A DNA stretch of 28,539 bases from an uncultured Parabacteroides sp. (GCA_934718155.1 CAKUZF010000034.1:1-28539); one strand, 5' to 3'. Positions 8,327 through 15,452 are shown, counted from the stretch's first letter. The notes: generated by a model not told the origin, from the sequence alone. Numbers and translations: made by a program.

Positions 8327-9700
8327 TCACGCTGCTGACAAAGGCGTTACGACATGCGCCAGCCGTTTCTTTATGGTGCGATAGACATAGATGAAGGCGG
8401 GCACCAAGAAGAGGTCGGCGCTCAGCCAAGCCATCGGGTCGCCAAAGCTAACACCAAGAAAGGCAAAAGCAGGCACAACCCATAGGCTAACCGCTCCTCT
8501 CGCAAACATCTCGGCAACACCCGAAAGCATCGCAAAATTACTGAAGCCTACGCCTTGAATGGAATAACGCAACACGCAAAGTAAACCCAAAATGGGATAG
8601 AAACAGCAGATCACACGCAGATAGAGTATCGCATAGTTGAGCACATCGGCCTCACTCTGATCCACAAAGAGCAACACCATCGGGCGGGCGCCTAACGCCA
8701 CGATAGAGGCGGAAACCGCAGAATAACACAGCATCATTCCGATGCTGACCTTGATTCCCTGCTTAATACGATCCACACGGCCCGCGCCGTAGTTCTGACC
8801 GCAATAGGTAGCCATGGCGATGCCCAAACTTTCGAGCGGACAAATAAAGAACATCTTGATTCTGACCGCCGCACTAAACGCCGCAACACAGGCCGTGCCC
8901 AAGGCATTGTTGGCGCTCTGCAGCATGATGCTTCCGATTGCCGTGATAGAGAATTGCAAGCCCATCGGTACGCCCATAGAGAGCAGCGTCTTAGCCAATC
9001 GGCCATCGAAACGCAAATCGGCAGGCGACTCCGCTTGCAAGATGGGGAACCGACGACGCATATAAAAATAACAAAGCAACGCCGAAACGCCTTGCGAAAC
9101 GACCGTAGCGATGGCAGCGCCCATCACGCCCCATTTTAATACGACTATACAAAACAGGTCGAGCAAGATATTCAATATCGTAGAGAACAAAAGAAACCAA
9201 AAAGGAGTCTTGCTATCGCCAAGCGCTCGAATAATGCTGGCAAGCAGGTTGTAGAAAAAAGTGCACGGTATGCCAACAAATGTAACGAAAAGATAAGCAT
9301 ACGCTCCTTCATAGATAGACTCGGGGGTCTGCATGGCACGCAAGATATCACCACAGAAGAATCCCGACAACGACGCAATGACCAAAGACAGTATGGCCGC
9401 CAACTGCAATCCAACATTCACGAAGCGGCGCATCGTCACATAGTCGCGCGCTCCGAACTTCTGGGCCACGGGGATGCCGAAACCCGCGCAGCAACCGTTA
9501 CAAAAGCCCAAGATCAAAAAGACCACAGACGTGCTCGCACCCACAGCAGCCAAAGAGTGAATGCCCAAAAACTGTCCCACGATGGCCGCATCAATCAAAG
9601 AATAAGTCTGCTGCAACAGATTACCCAAAAGTAACGGCATCAAGAATGTGAAGAGTTGCGGGAAGATCGGTCCCGCAGTCATTTCCTTAGAAGTAGCCAT
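8327..9700 (-). CDS. MATE family multidrug/sodium antiporter (MepA/DinF-like)
   Basis: This 457-residue, strongly hydrophobic protein fits the 12-helix MATE fold, which exports drugs or metabolites in exchange for Na+ or H+ at the inner membrane. The N-terminal signature of the DinF/MepA branch is present (FLMPLLLGNLLQQTYSLID, then VGQFLG and AAVGAS), and a related motif recurs at the start of the second half (GVPMGLQFSITAIGS), as expected for the two-lobed fold. The substrate cannot be inferred. Its only promoter candidate is imperfect (TATTTTCG at 9734-9741, reading the minus strand). Upstream lies the DnaA-box cluster, beyond which is a second, quite different MATE gene on the same strand. 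Confidence 0.9.
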   Translation of the reverse strand: MATSKEMTAGPIFPQLFTFLMPLLLGNLLQQTYSLIDAAIVGQFLGIHSLAAVGASTSVVFLILGFCNGCCAGFGIPVAQKFGARDYVTMRRFVNVGLQLAAILSLVIASLSGFFCGDILRAMQTPESIYEGAYAYLFVTFVGIPCTFFYNLLASIIRALGDSKTPFWFLLFSTILNILLDLFCIVVLKWGVMGAAIATVVSQGVSALLCYFYMRRRFPILQAESPADLRFDGRLAKTLLSMGVPMGLQFSITAIGSIMLQSANNALGTACVAAFSAAVRIKMFFICPLESLGIAMATYCGQNYGAGRVDRIKQGIKVSIGMMLCYSAVSASIVALGARPMVLLFVDQSEADVLNYAILYLRVICCFYPILGLLCVLRYSIQGVGFSNFAMLSGVAEMFARGAVSLWVVPAFAFLGVSFGDPMAWLSADLFLVPAFIYVYRTIKKRLAHVVTPLSAA

Positions 9701-9980
9701 AAAAACACAAAAACGCTAATGATAACCTGGGCGCGAAAATAGAAAATCTTCCTGAGAAAATGGCAAGCATTCATACAAATACACATTCACACCCCACGGC
9801 TTAATTCAACTTAACACTACCGCCTTCATTTAGGCTTGTTGATAAGTAGACGCAAACAGAGTTATCAACAGGTGACATGTTAATAACATCCCGATCTTAT
9901 AAACAAGTTATCAACATACTGTTCACTATTGTGCATAACCCTGTGGATAAGCCACTCCTTCGCGCGGCGCCACGGAGCGG
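9701..9980. other. Intergenic region with seven DnaA-box-like 9-mers (candidate oriC or DnaA-binding locus)
   Basis: Within 114 bases there are seven matches to TTATNCACA or TTATCAACA. On the minus strand: 9837-9845 (TTATCAACA), 9878-9886 (TTATTAACA), 9930-9938 (TTATGCACA) and 9942-9950 (TTATCCACA, the perfect canonical box). On the plus strand: 9862-9870 (TTATCAACA), 9897-9905 (TTATAAACA) and 9908-9916 (TTATCAACA). The adjoining 9721-9836 is moderately AT-rich and gene-free. Such density is typical of replication origins or DnaA-titration sites. No dnaA, dnaN or other replication gene is in the window, so the role is unproven. Confidence 0.6.
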
Positions 9981-11351
9981 TTAGCTATCGACAGGCTCGA
10001 TCAGTTTGCGCCGCTTCCACTTCTGCGTGCGCCAACGTAGGCAGAGCACAATGCCACGCGAACCCTCGTCTAAGGCAAAGGCAAACCACATGCCCGCCAA
10101 TCCCAAGCCCAGCACAACGCCAGCCAGATAGCCACAGAAAACGGCGAAGAACCACATGCAAACCATCTCGATCAGCACCGGGACCACCACGTCGCCCACC
10201 GTGCGGAGGTTGAAAAGGAAGAGCAACACCGTAGCTCGCCCCTGCTCCAGCAGGATATCGACCAGCAGCGCGCTCAACGCAATGCCCACGATGGTCTCGT
10301 TTTGCGTGAAGAAGCCCAGCAACGGACGGGCGAAAAGATAGACCGACCCACTGGCGAGCAACGTGATCAGCAACGACCGCCGCCAAGCGTACCAACTCAG
10401 CAGATAAGCGGCTCGCTTCTTGCCAGCCCCCACGAGGTTGCCCGTACAGATGGAGTCGGCCTGCGCCAAGGCGAGCGAGAAGATGTAGCCGATGATGACG
10501 ATGTTCATCACGTAGACACGGGCCGCCAAGACCTCGTTGCCCAACATGTTGATAAAATAGACGATGGCCACCTGCGAGGCATCGTAGCAGATCTGCTCGG
10601 CCGCCGAAGGCAGGCCGATATGCAGCACACGCTTCAGCTTATCCCAGGGGAAGGGACGGAAATAGGCCAACGGGAATTGGCGCACCAACCGCCGGAAGAG
10701 CATGAAGAAGAGCAACGCCATGGAGACCCCTCGGCAGAAGGAGGTGGAGATGGCCGCCCCCTGCACACCCAAAGCCGGGAAGCCAAAGTGGCCGAAGATG
10801 AGCGAATAGTTGCCGAATATGTTCAGGATATTGATCATGAGCGTCACCTGCATGGCATAGTTGGGCTTATTGGCCGCACGGAGCACGGCCGAAATGGTGA
10901 AGCTGACGGCCTGGAAAAAGCCGAATCCGCCCACGATGTGCATGTAGGTACGTGCGTCGGGCATAAGGTCGGGGCGGATGTCCATCCAGTGCAGCATCTG
11001 CTCGCCAAAAAGGAAAAGGCACAGGCTGATGAGGCAGCCCACGCCGACGTTGAAGAGCAGCGAGGTACCGATCACCTGGATGAAACTCTTCTCGTCTTTC
11101 GCCCCAAAATAGAGCGAGCACATCACAGCGGTGCCGACCGTAGTGATGTTGAAGAGGAGGAATACCATGTTGAGCAACTGGTTGACTACGCCGACAGCCG
11201 CCACAGCATTGTCGGAATGATGGCTCAACATCAACGTATCGACCACGCCAAGCGTCAGCATCAAAAGCGTTTCCAAGAAGATGGGACCTGTCAGCTTAAA
11301 CAACTTGCCCCTGAGTCCGCTGGGGCGACGAAAGAGATGGACTGTTCGCAT
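9981..11351 (-). CDS. MATE family efflux transporter (second paralogue)
   Basis: The 456-residue polytopic inner-membrane protein has the MATE topology of two six-helix bundles. The first helix region reads GPIFLETLLMLTLGVVDTLMLS, followed by AAVGVVNQLLNM; the second half begins near GLPSAAEQICYDASQVAIVYFIN. It is clearly diverged from the neighbouring MATE protein, so this is not a recent duplication. The start at 11351 (MRTVHLFRR) is supported by a promoter with its -7 box 38 bases upstream. The stop codon lies about 30 bases from the last DnaA-box-like sequence. Confidence 0.88.
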   Translation of the reverse strand: MRTVHLFRRPSGLRGKLFKLTGPIFLETLLMLTLGVVDTLMLSHHSDNAVAAVGVVNQLLNMVFLLFNITTVGTAVMCSLYFGAKDEKSFIQVIGTSLLFNVGVGCLISLCLFLFGEQMLHWMDIRPDLMPDARTYMHIVGGFGFFQAVSFTISAVLRAANKPNYAMQVTLMINILNIFGNYSLIFGHFGFPALGVQGAAISTSFCRGVSMALLFFMLFRRLVRQFPLAYFRPFPWDKLKRVLHIGLPSAAEQICYDASQVAIVYFINMLGNEVLAARVYVMNIVIIGYIFSLALAQADSICTGNLVGAGKKRAAYLLSWYAWRRSLLITLLASGSVYLFARPLLGFFTQNETIVGIALSALLVDILLEQGRATVLLFLFNLRTVGDVVVPVLIEMVCMWFFAVFCGYLAGVVLGLGLAGMWFAFALDEGSRGIVLCLRWRTQKWKRRKLIEPVDS

Positions 11352-11388
11352 ACCTACACTTACCTAAACCTAATTCTGAAAAGCGGCG

Positions 11389-11419
11389 CAAAGTTACGAA
11401 GCTTTCGGAGGATTAGAAA
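11389..11419 (-). promoter_or_regulatory. Promoter of the second MATE gene
   Basis: On the minus strand TAACTTTG (11389-11396) is an exact TAnnTTTG box, with TTTC (11416-11419) exactly 19 bases upstream in place of TTTG. Confidence 0.55.
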
Positions 11420-11474
11420 GGATTTGAGGCCCAGAAGCCGCCCATCTTTGCGCAGAATTTGATTTAAGGCAGGC

Positions 11475-11506
11475 AAAAAAGAAGGGCCCTCCCGCAGGAG
11501 AGCCCT
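11475..11506 (-). terminator. Intrinsic terminator
   Basis: Read on the minus strand, AGGGCTCTCC and GGAGGGCCCT form ten continuous pairs around a TGCG loop, followed by TTCTTTTTTG. One pair is a U-G wobble only on the minus strand (it would be C-A on the plus strand), which fixes the direction. It would stop the candidate small RNA and any readthrough from nfnAB before the MATE gene. Confidence 0.8.
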
Positions 11507-11585
11507 CGCTTATTCGAGAATTTACCTATTTTCTGTTTGTGACATGATGAACAAACAGTTGCTTCGGGCTTTCACAAGTCCTAAC
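11475..11585 (-). ncRNA. Candidate small RNA, about 110 nt
   Basis: On the minus strand a near-consensus promoter is followed by about 110 bases without a convincing gene, ending in an intrinsic terminator. Three hairpins can be drawn. The first is 11566-11581, six positions with one mismatch around a GUGA tetraloop. The second is 11533-11540 with 11551-11558, eight perfect pairs of CTGTTTGT/ACAAACAG. The third is the terminator at 11483-11506. No match to SRP RNA, 6S RNA, tmRNA or RNase P RNA was recognised. A tiny frame lies inside (ATG at 11545, stop 11522-11524, seven codons; GTG at 11575 extends it to 17), so a leader peptide is an alternative. The transcript ends are inferred. Confidence 0.45.
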
Positions 11586-11590
11586 GCCGA

Positions 11591-11622
11591 CAAAGGTAAA
11601 TACATACCTTCAACTTTTCAAA
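11591..11622 (-). promoter_or_regulatory. Near-consensus promoter upstream of the candidate small RNA
   Basis: On the minus strand TTTG (11619-11622), 20 bases and TACCTTTG (11591-11598) form one of the best Bacteroidetes promoters in the window. It lies about 110 bases beyond the nfnB stop codon, so it starts a transcript separate from that operon. Confidence 0.65.
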
Positions 11623-11707
11623 ACGATTAGACGAACGGGCCTTATCGTTCGACGAACAATCCTATTCGTTCGGTAAAACCCGCCAAGAGCCGCCTCGGCC
11701 CAGGGGT

Positions 11708-13174
11708 TTATCGCAACGCTTTGTCCATCGAAGCGGCAGCCTTGCGGCCATCGCCCATCGCCAAGATCACGGTAGCTCCGCCACGCACGATGTCGCCTCC
11801 GGCATAAACATCGGTCAGTGCGGAACGCATATCCTCCTCGCCCACGACGATCGTACCCTTCCGACTCACTTCCAAGCCAGAGAAAGCACGAGGGATCAAC
11901 GGATTGGGCGATACGCCAATGGAAACAATCACCTCATCCACGTCGATCGTCTCGATCGCCCCTTCGACCGGCACCGGGCGACGGCGCCCCGAAGCATCGG
12001 CCTCGCCCAGCTCCATCACCTGCAGGCGCATCTGCTTCACACGGCCACGCTCATCGCCGATATACTCGATCGGATTGTGAAGCGTCAAGAACTCAACGCC
12101 CTCCTCCTTCGCATGCTTCACCTCCTCCAAACGGGCGGGCATCTCCTCCTCGCTACGACGATAAACAATCATCGCCCGCTCGGCACCCAAGCGGCGAGCC
12201 GTACGCACGGAGTCCATCGCCGTGTTGCCTCCGCCAATCACGGCCACACGCTTACCTTGCAGCACGGGCGTATCGCTCTCGGGATTAGCCGCATCCATCA
12301 AGTTGACACGTGTCAGATACTCGTTGGACGACATAACGCCCACCAAGTTCTCGCCCGGGATATTCATAAAGTTGGGCAGACCCGCACCGCTGGCCACAAA
12401 GATGCCCTTGAAGCCATCGGCATGCAGATCGTCGTAACTAATGGTTTTGCCGATAATACAGTCTTTCACGAAGGTAACGCCCATCTTGCGCAATCCCTCG
12501 ATCTCGACATCGACAATGCGATTAGGCAAACGGAACTCAGGAATGCCATATTTCAACACACCACCAATCTCGTGGAGCGCCTCGAACACCGTCACGTCGT
12601 AGCCCCGCTTCACCATGTCGCCGGCAAACGAAAGACCCGCAGGACCAGAACCCACAACGGCCACCTTGATGCCATTGGCCGGCGCCACCTCGGGCAGGGA
12701 GATCTGGCCGCTCTCGCGCTCGTAATCGGCAGCGAAACGCTCCAAATAGCCGATGGCTACAGCCGGCTTGCCCATCTTCAGATGGATACACTGGCTTTCG
12801 CACTGCTTCTCCTGCGGACAGACACGTCCGCACACGGCGGGCAGCGCACTGGTCTCCTTCAGCGTCTTGGCCGCCTCGATAAACTCGCCACGCTCAATGT
12901 TCTTGATAAACGTCGGGATATGGATACCCACCGGACAACCCTTCATGCAAGAGGGGTTGGGGCAGTCGAGACATCGTTGCGCCTCCTGCATGGCTTGCTC
13001 TTTGGTCAACCCCAAGTTCACCTCCTCCAAACGGGTGTGGCTACGATACTCAGGATCCAACTCGGCCATCTTCACACGTGGCAAGTCGGTACGCTCTTTA
13101 TTCTTCTTGCTCTTCCGAAGTGCCTCACGCCAAGGCTCGGCACGACGGGCAGCGATCAATTCTTCTGTCGTCAT
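11708..13174 (-). CDS. nfnB: NfnB/SudA-type NADPH oxidoreductase (GltD-like large subunit)
   Basis: This 488-residue flavoprotein resembles the small subunit of glutamate synthase. Two N-terminal cysteine groups bind [4Fe-4S] clusters: Cys68, 71, 76 and 80 in CLDCPNPSCMKGC, and Cys115, 119, 125 and 129. An FAD-binding GSGPAG follows at 175-180, then an NAD(P)-binding VAVIGGGNTAMD. Paired with the preceding gene it fits NfnAB, which couples NADH, NADPH and ferredoxin, or the older name sulfide dehydrogenase SudAB. The absence of a neighbouring gltB argues against true glutamate synthase. The start was set at MTTEEL (13174), 16 bases after the nfnA stop, because the 15 extra upstream codons would overlap nfnA. 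Confidence 0.85.
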   Translation of the reverse strand: MTTEELIAARRAEPWREALRKSKKNKERTDLPRVKMAELDPEYRSHTRLEEVNLGLTKEQAMQEAQRCLDCPNPSCMKGCPVGIHIPTFIKNIERGEFIEAAKTLKETSALPAVCGRVCPQEKQCESQCIHLKMGKPAVAIGYLERFAADYERESGQISLPEVAPANGIKVAVVGSGPAGLSFAGDMVKRGYDVTVFEALHEIGGVLKYGIPEFRLPNRIVDVEIEGLRKMGVTFVKDCIIGKTISYDDLHADGFKGIFVASGAGLPNFMNIPGENLVGVMSSNEYLTRVNLMDAANPESDTPVLQGKRVAVIGGGNTAMDSVRTARRLGAERAMIVYRRSEEEMPARLEEVKHAKEEGVEFLTLHNPIEYIGDERGRVKQMRLQVMELGEADASGRRRPVPVEGAIETIDVDEVIVSIGVSPNPLIPRAFSGLEVSRKGTIVVGEEDMRSALTDVYAGGDIVRGGATVILAMGDGRKAAASMDKALR

Positions 13175-13190
13175 GGTCTTAAAAATCAGC

Positions 13191-13988
13191 TTATTTCTTT
13201 TCAATATCTTTGTAAGCACCCAAGCGCATCATCATCTCGTCGAAATCGACCTGATGCGCATCAAACTCCGGTCCGTCAACGCAAACGAACTTGGTCTTTC
13301 CGCCCACCGTCACACGGCAAGCACCGCACATACCTGTGCCATCGACCATGATCGTATTGAGCGAAGCGATGGTAGGCACCTCGTACTTCTTGGTCAAGGC
13401 CGAAACAAACTTCATCATAACGGCCGGACCAATAGTTACACAGAGATCCACCTTCTCGCGATTGATGACCGCCTCTACGCCATTCGTCACCAAGCCCTTC
13501 GTGCCATAAGAGCCGTCGTCAGTCATGACAATCACCTCGTCGGCGTTCCTGCGCATCTGCTCCTCGAGGATCACCAGCTCCTTCGTGCGAGCCGCCAGCA
13601 CGACGATCACCCGGTTGCCCGCCTTGTGGAACGCCTCCACGATGGGCATCAACGGAGCTACGCCCACACCGCCACCAGCGCAAACCACGGTGCCGACCTT
13701 CGAGATATGGGTGGCCTGCCCCAACGGGCCTACCACGTCGGTCAGGCAATCGCCTACATTCAACTCGCTAATCTTGCGCGAGGAACCTCCCACGGCTTGA
13801 ATCACCAGCGTAATTGTGCCTTTCTCGGTATCAGCCCCAGCAATTGTCAACGGGATGCGCTCACCCTTCTCGCCAAGCTTCACGATCACGAAGTGACCCG
13901 CCTTGCGAGAGCGAGCAATCAGCGGAGCCTCCACTTCCAGCTTCACCACGTTGGCTGAGAAGTGCTCTTTGCTTACAATCTTATTCAT
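13191..13988 (-). CDS. nfnA: NfnA/SudB-type FAD/NAD-binding, [2Fe-2S] subunit
   Basis: The 265-residue protein belongs to the ferredoxin-NADP reductase/PyrK-like superfamily and is the small subunit of the flavin-based bifurcating transhydrogenase. An FAD-binding segment contains RIPLTIA (44-50), an NAD-binding part follows (VVCAGGGVGVAPLMPI, 101-116), and the C-terminus carries the cluster motif DGTGMCGAC with Asp216, Cys221 and Cys224 plus Cys236. One Asp and three Cys is the ligand set described for NfnA, which separates it from PyrK (four Cys). Absence of a pyrD neighbour agrees. The start at 13988 (MNKIVSKEHF) was preferred over 14051, since the extra 21 codons span a promoter -7 box. 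It heads a two-gene operon with nfnB. Confidence 0.85.
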   Translation of the reverse strand: MNKIVSKEHFSANVVKLEVEAPLIARSRKAGHFVIVKLGEKGERIPLTIAGADTEKGTITLVIQAVGGSSRKISELNVGDCLTDVVGPLGQATHISKVGTVVCAGGGVGVAPLMPIVEAFHKAGNRVIVVLAARTKELVILEEQMRRNADEVIVMTDDGSYGTKGLVTNGVEAVINREKVDLCVTIGPAVMMKFVSALTKKYEVPTIASLNTIMVDGTGMCGACRVTVGGKTKFVCVDGPEFDAHQVDFDEMMMRLGAYKDIEKK

Positions 13989-14026
13989 CTGTATCGTATT
14001 TGTTGATATTTTATCTATTTCTCGTT

Positions 14027-14056
14027 CAAAGGTAGAATTGCCATCATTCAAACAAT
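14027..14056 (-). promoter_or_regulatory. Promoter of nfnAB
   Basis: On the minus strand TACCTTTG (14027-14034) lies 18 bases after ATTG (14053-14056). The upstream element sits inside the last codons of the GroES-like gene. The position, about 40 bases before ATG 13988, supports the shorter nfnA start. Confidence 0.6.
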
Positions 14057-14430
14057 CCCTCGTCGCGCACCAGCATCAAGATTGCCGAATGGGGCACAAT
14101 TAAATAGCGTTGATCGTTGAACGTGATCTCATAGGCAGCGTTCTGTAAGTAAACGGCCAAGTCGCCCTCGCGAGCCTGCAAGGGCAGGTAGCGCACCTCC
14201 TCGTCGGCCTTTTTCTCCCACACCTCTCGCTCCTCACTCTGTGCGGGCAACGGATAGCCTGGCCCCGCCTTGATCACATAGCCCGCTTGAATCTTCTCTC
14301 CTTGCTGCACCGAAGGCGGCAGATACAACCCCGTCTTGGTCTGGCTTTGCGGATTCTTGGGCTTGATCAGCACCTTATCGCCAATCATCAGAAACTTATC
14401 AATGTCTTTTTGATCTATCGTTAATTGCAT
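14044..14430 (-). CDS. GroES-family co-chaperonin paralogue without groEL
   Basis: The 128-residue protein has the GroES (Cpn10) layout: GDKVLIKPKNP at the start, a mobile-loop region (SQTKTGLYLPPSVQQGEK), then GYVIKAGPG, and near the end GDLAVYLQNAAYEITFNDQRYLIVPHSAILMLV. It is longer than the usual 95-97 residues, with a charged insert (EEREVWEKKADEEVRY) between the two halves and a short acidic tail. No groEL gene is adjacent, so it is likely a second, specialised GroES paralogue. Whether it binds GroEL is unknown. A TATGTTTG -7 box precedes the ATG. Confidence 0.8.
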   Translation of the reverse strand: MQLTIDQKDIDKFLMIGDKVLIKPKNPQSQTKTGLYLPPSVQQGEKIQAGYVIKAGPGYPLPAQSEEREVWEKKADEEVRYLPLQAREGDLAVYLQNAAYEITFNDQRYLIVPHSAILMLVRDEGLFE

Positions 14431-14446
14431 TTTCTATCGTTTTAAT

Positions 14447-14530
14447 TTAGGTTACAAACATACGAAAGAAATAGATAATAAAGGCCAAAACAGCAACCAA
14501 TATCCAACGGAATCGTTCTTTTCGCGCCAA
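14447..14530 (-). CDS. Possible 27-residue membrane peptide (uncertain)
   Basis: Between murI and the GroES-like gene, a TTG start at 14530 opens 27 codons that read as a basic N-terminus (MARKERFR), one hydrophobic helix (WILVAVLAFIIYFF) and RMFVT before the stop. This positive-inside single-span pattern is typical of genuine small membrane proteins. The start lies 19 bases after the murI stop, so it could be cotranscribed with murI. Evidence against it: the start is TTG, no Shine-Dalgarno is clear, and its end overlaps the next promoter. It is not recognised as a known family. Confidence 0.25.
   Translation of the reverse strand: MARKERFRWILVAVLAFIIYFFRMFVT
14455..14462 (-). promoter_or_regulatory. 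Promoter -7 box for the GroES-like gene
   Basis: TATGTTTG on the minus strand fits TAnnTTTG and lies 24 bases before the ATG at 14430. A TTTG occurs 23 bases further upstream, which is wider than the usual spacing. Confidence 0.45.
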
Positions 14531-14549
14531 AACGAAGGTCTCTCGCCGC

Positions 14550-15383
14550 CTACAGTTCGATGTGTTCGACCGAAGGGCAGGAAGAGCGCAAGAAGAGCGA
14601 AGCCGCCTCGGAAAACTTGGCAGTCTGCTCGGTGGTGAGGAAATGGCAAGAGCCGCCCCGCGTGAGCTTACGATCCATCTCGGGATGTCGCCGCAGATAG
14701 TCCTCCAGACTGGCCGCCACCTGTTCGCCCTGGGCAAAGGGAGTGATGTGGGCGGGCAGGAACGTGCGAATCTTTCGCATCAGCAAAGGATAGTGGGTGC
14801 AGCCTAAGATCAGCGTGTCGATGGCCGGGTCGGCCTGCAAAAGATGATCAAGGTTTTTACGCACAAAGTAGTCGGCGCCTGGGCCATCAAACTCATTATA
14901 CTCCACCAAGGGTACCCACATGGGGCAAGCCTCACCCGTGACGCGGATATGGGGAAACAGCTTCGCGATCTCGATCTCGTAGGAACGCGAGGCGATGGTG
15001 CCTGCCGTGCCAACAATCCCGATGTGCTTGCTTTGGCTGATGCGATCGACACATTCCACCGTGGGACGAATCACGCCCAACACCCGCCTGTCGGGATCCC
15101 ACTGCGGCAAATCTCGCTGTTGAATGGTGCGCAAGGCCTTCGCCGAAGCCGTGTTACAAGCCAAGATGACCAACTGACACCCAGCTTGAAACAGATGAAG
15201 AACTGCCTGACGGGTAAACTGATAGACCACCTCGAAAGAGCGCACGCCATAGGGCGCACGGGCATTGTCGCCTAAATATAGATAGTCGTAACCGGGCATG
15301 CGCTGACGGATCTTATCGAAGATTGTCAGGCCGCCATAGCCAGAATCGAATATGCCAATCGGCCCGGGTGTAGAAGAGAACAT
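14550..15383 (-). CDS. murI: Glutamate racemase
   Basis: The 277-residue cofactor-independent racemase makes D-glutamate for peptidoglycan in the cytosol. All family motifs are present: Asp13 in IFDSGYGG, YLGDNARAPYG (residues 36-46), the first catalytic cysteine Cys76 in ACNTAS, and the second, Cys195, in GCTHYPL with His197. The length is usual. It lies downstream of the envelope operon on the same strand, but a strong terminator at 15397-15437 separates it from the second Skp gene. A separate -7 box (TAGTTTTG, 15445-15452) lies upstream of that hairpin, so murI is probably expressed by readthrough or from this weak promoter. Confidence 0.95.
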   Translation of the reverse strand: MFSSTPGPIGIFDSGYGGLTIFDKIRQRMPGYDYLYLGDNARAPYGVRSFEVVYQFTRQAVLHLFQAGCQLVILACNTASAKALRTIQQRDLPQWDPDRRVLGVIRPTVECVDRISQSKHIGIVGTAGTIASRSYEIEIAKLFPHIRVTGEACPMWVPLVEYNEFDGPGADYFVRKNLDHLLQADPAIDTLILGCTHYPLLMRKIRTFLPAHITPFAQGEQVAASLEDYLRRHPEMDRKLTRGGSCHFLTTEQTAKFSEAASLFLRSSCPSVEHIEL

Positions 15384-15396
15384 ATGCGCATCTATT

Positions 15397-15437
15397 AAAA
15401 AAGAAAGGGTGTGATCCGACTGCGGACAACACCCTTT
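15397..15437 (-). terminator. Intrinsic terminator between the second Skp gene and murI
   Basis: On the minus strand AAAGGGTGT (15429-15437) pairs perfectly with ACACCCTTT (15404-15412), with an inner TCCG/CGGA stem, and is followed by CTTTTTT. It would end the bamA/skp operon. It lies in the murI leader, 14 bases before the murI ATG. Confidence 0.85.
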
Positions 15438-15444
15438 ATGAAAC

Positions 15445-15452
15445 CAAAACTA
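15445..15452 (-). promoter_or_regulatory. Possible murI promoter -7 box
   Basis: TAGTTTTG on the minus strand fits TAnnTTTG. No good TTTG element lies 18-21 bases upstream. Transcripts from here would pass through the terminator hairpin before reaching murI. Confidence 0.3.

Larger units (their letters stand above)
11352..11707. other. Gene-free stretch of 356 bases
   Basis: This is the longest stretch without a gene. From high to low coordinates on the minus strand it holds a small-RNA-type promoter (11591-11622), a folded region of about 110 bases, a strong intrinsic terminator (11475-11506) and the promoter of the second MATE gene (11389-11419). The part nearest the nfnB stop (11623-11707) contains only short GTTCG repeats (CGTTCGAC, ATTCGTTCGG) with no clear role. 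Confidence 0.8.

Noticed and set aside
10302..11462. 386-codon plus-strand frame opposite the second MATE gene
   Set aside because: The product is Glu/His/Asp-rich because it mirrors hydrophobic codons of the transporter; no start signal or known motif.
11475..11585. SRP (4.5S) RNA, 6S RNA or tmRNA
   Set aside because: The SRP loop motif (GGAAG with GCAG) is absent, the length is too short for 6S RNA or tmRNA, and no tag frame is recognisable.
11708..13174. Glutamate synthase small subunit (gltD)
   Set aside because: The fold matches, but the partner gene is an NfnA-type subunit and no gltB is nearby.
12077..13958. Two long plus-strand frames (424 and 401 codons) opposite nfnAB
   Set aside because: They are antisense to well-conserved NfnB and NfnA, overlap each other, and have arginine/histidine-rich products without family features.
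13191..13988. Dihydroorotate dehydrogenase electron-transfer subunit (pyrK)
   Set aside because: The cluster ligands are Asp plus three Cys rather than four Cys, and the neighbour is NfnB-like, not pyrD.
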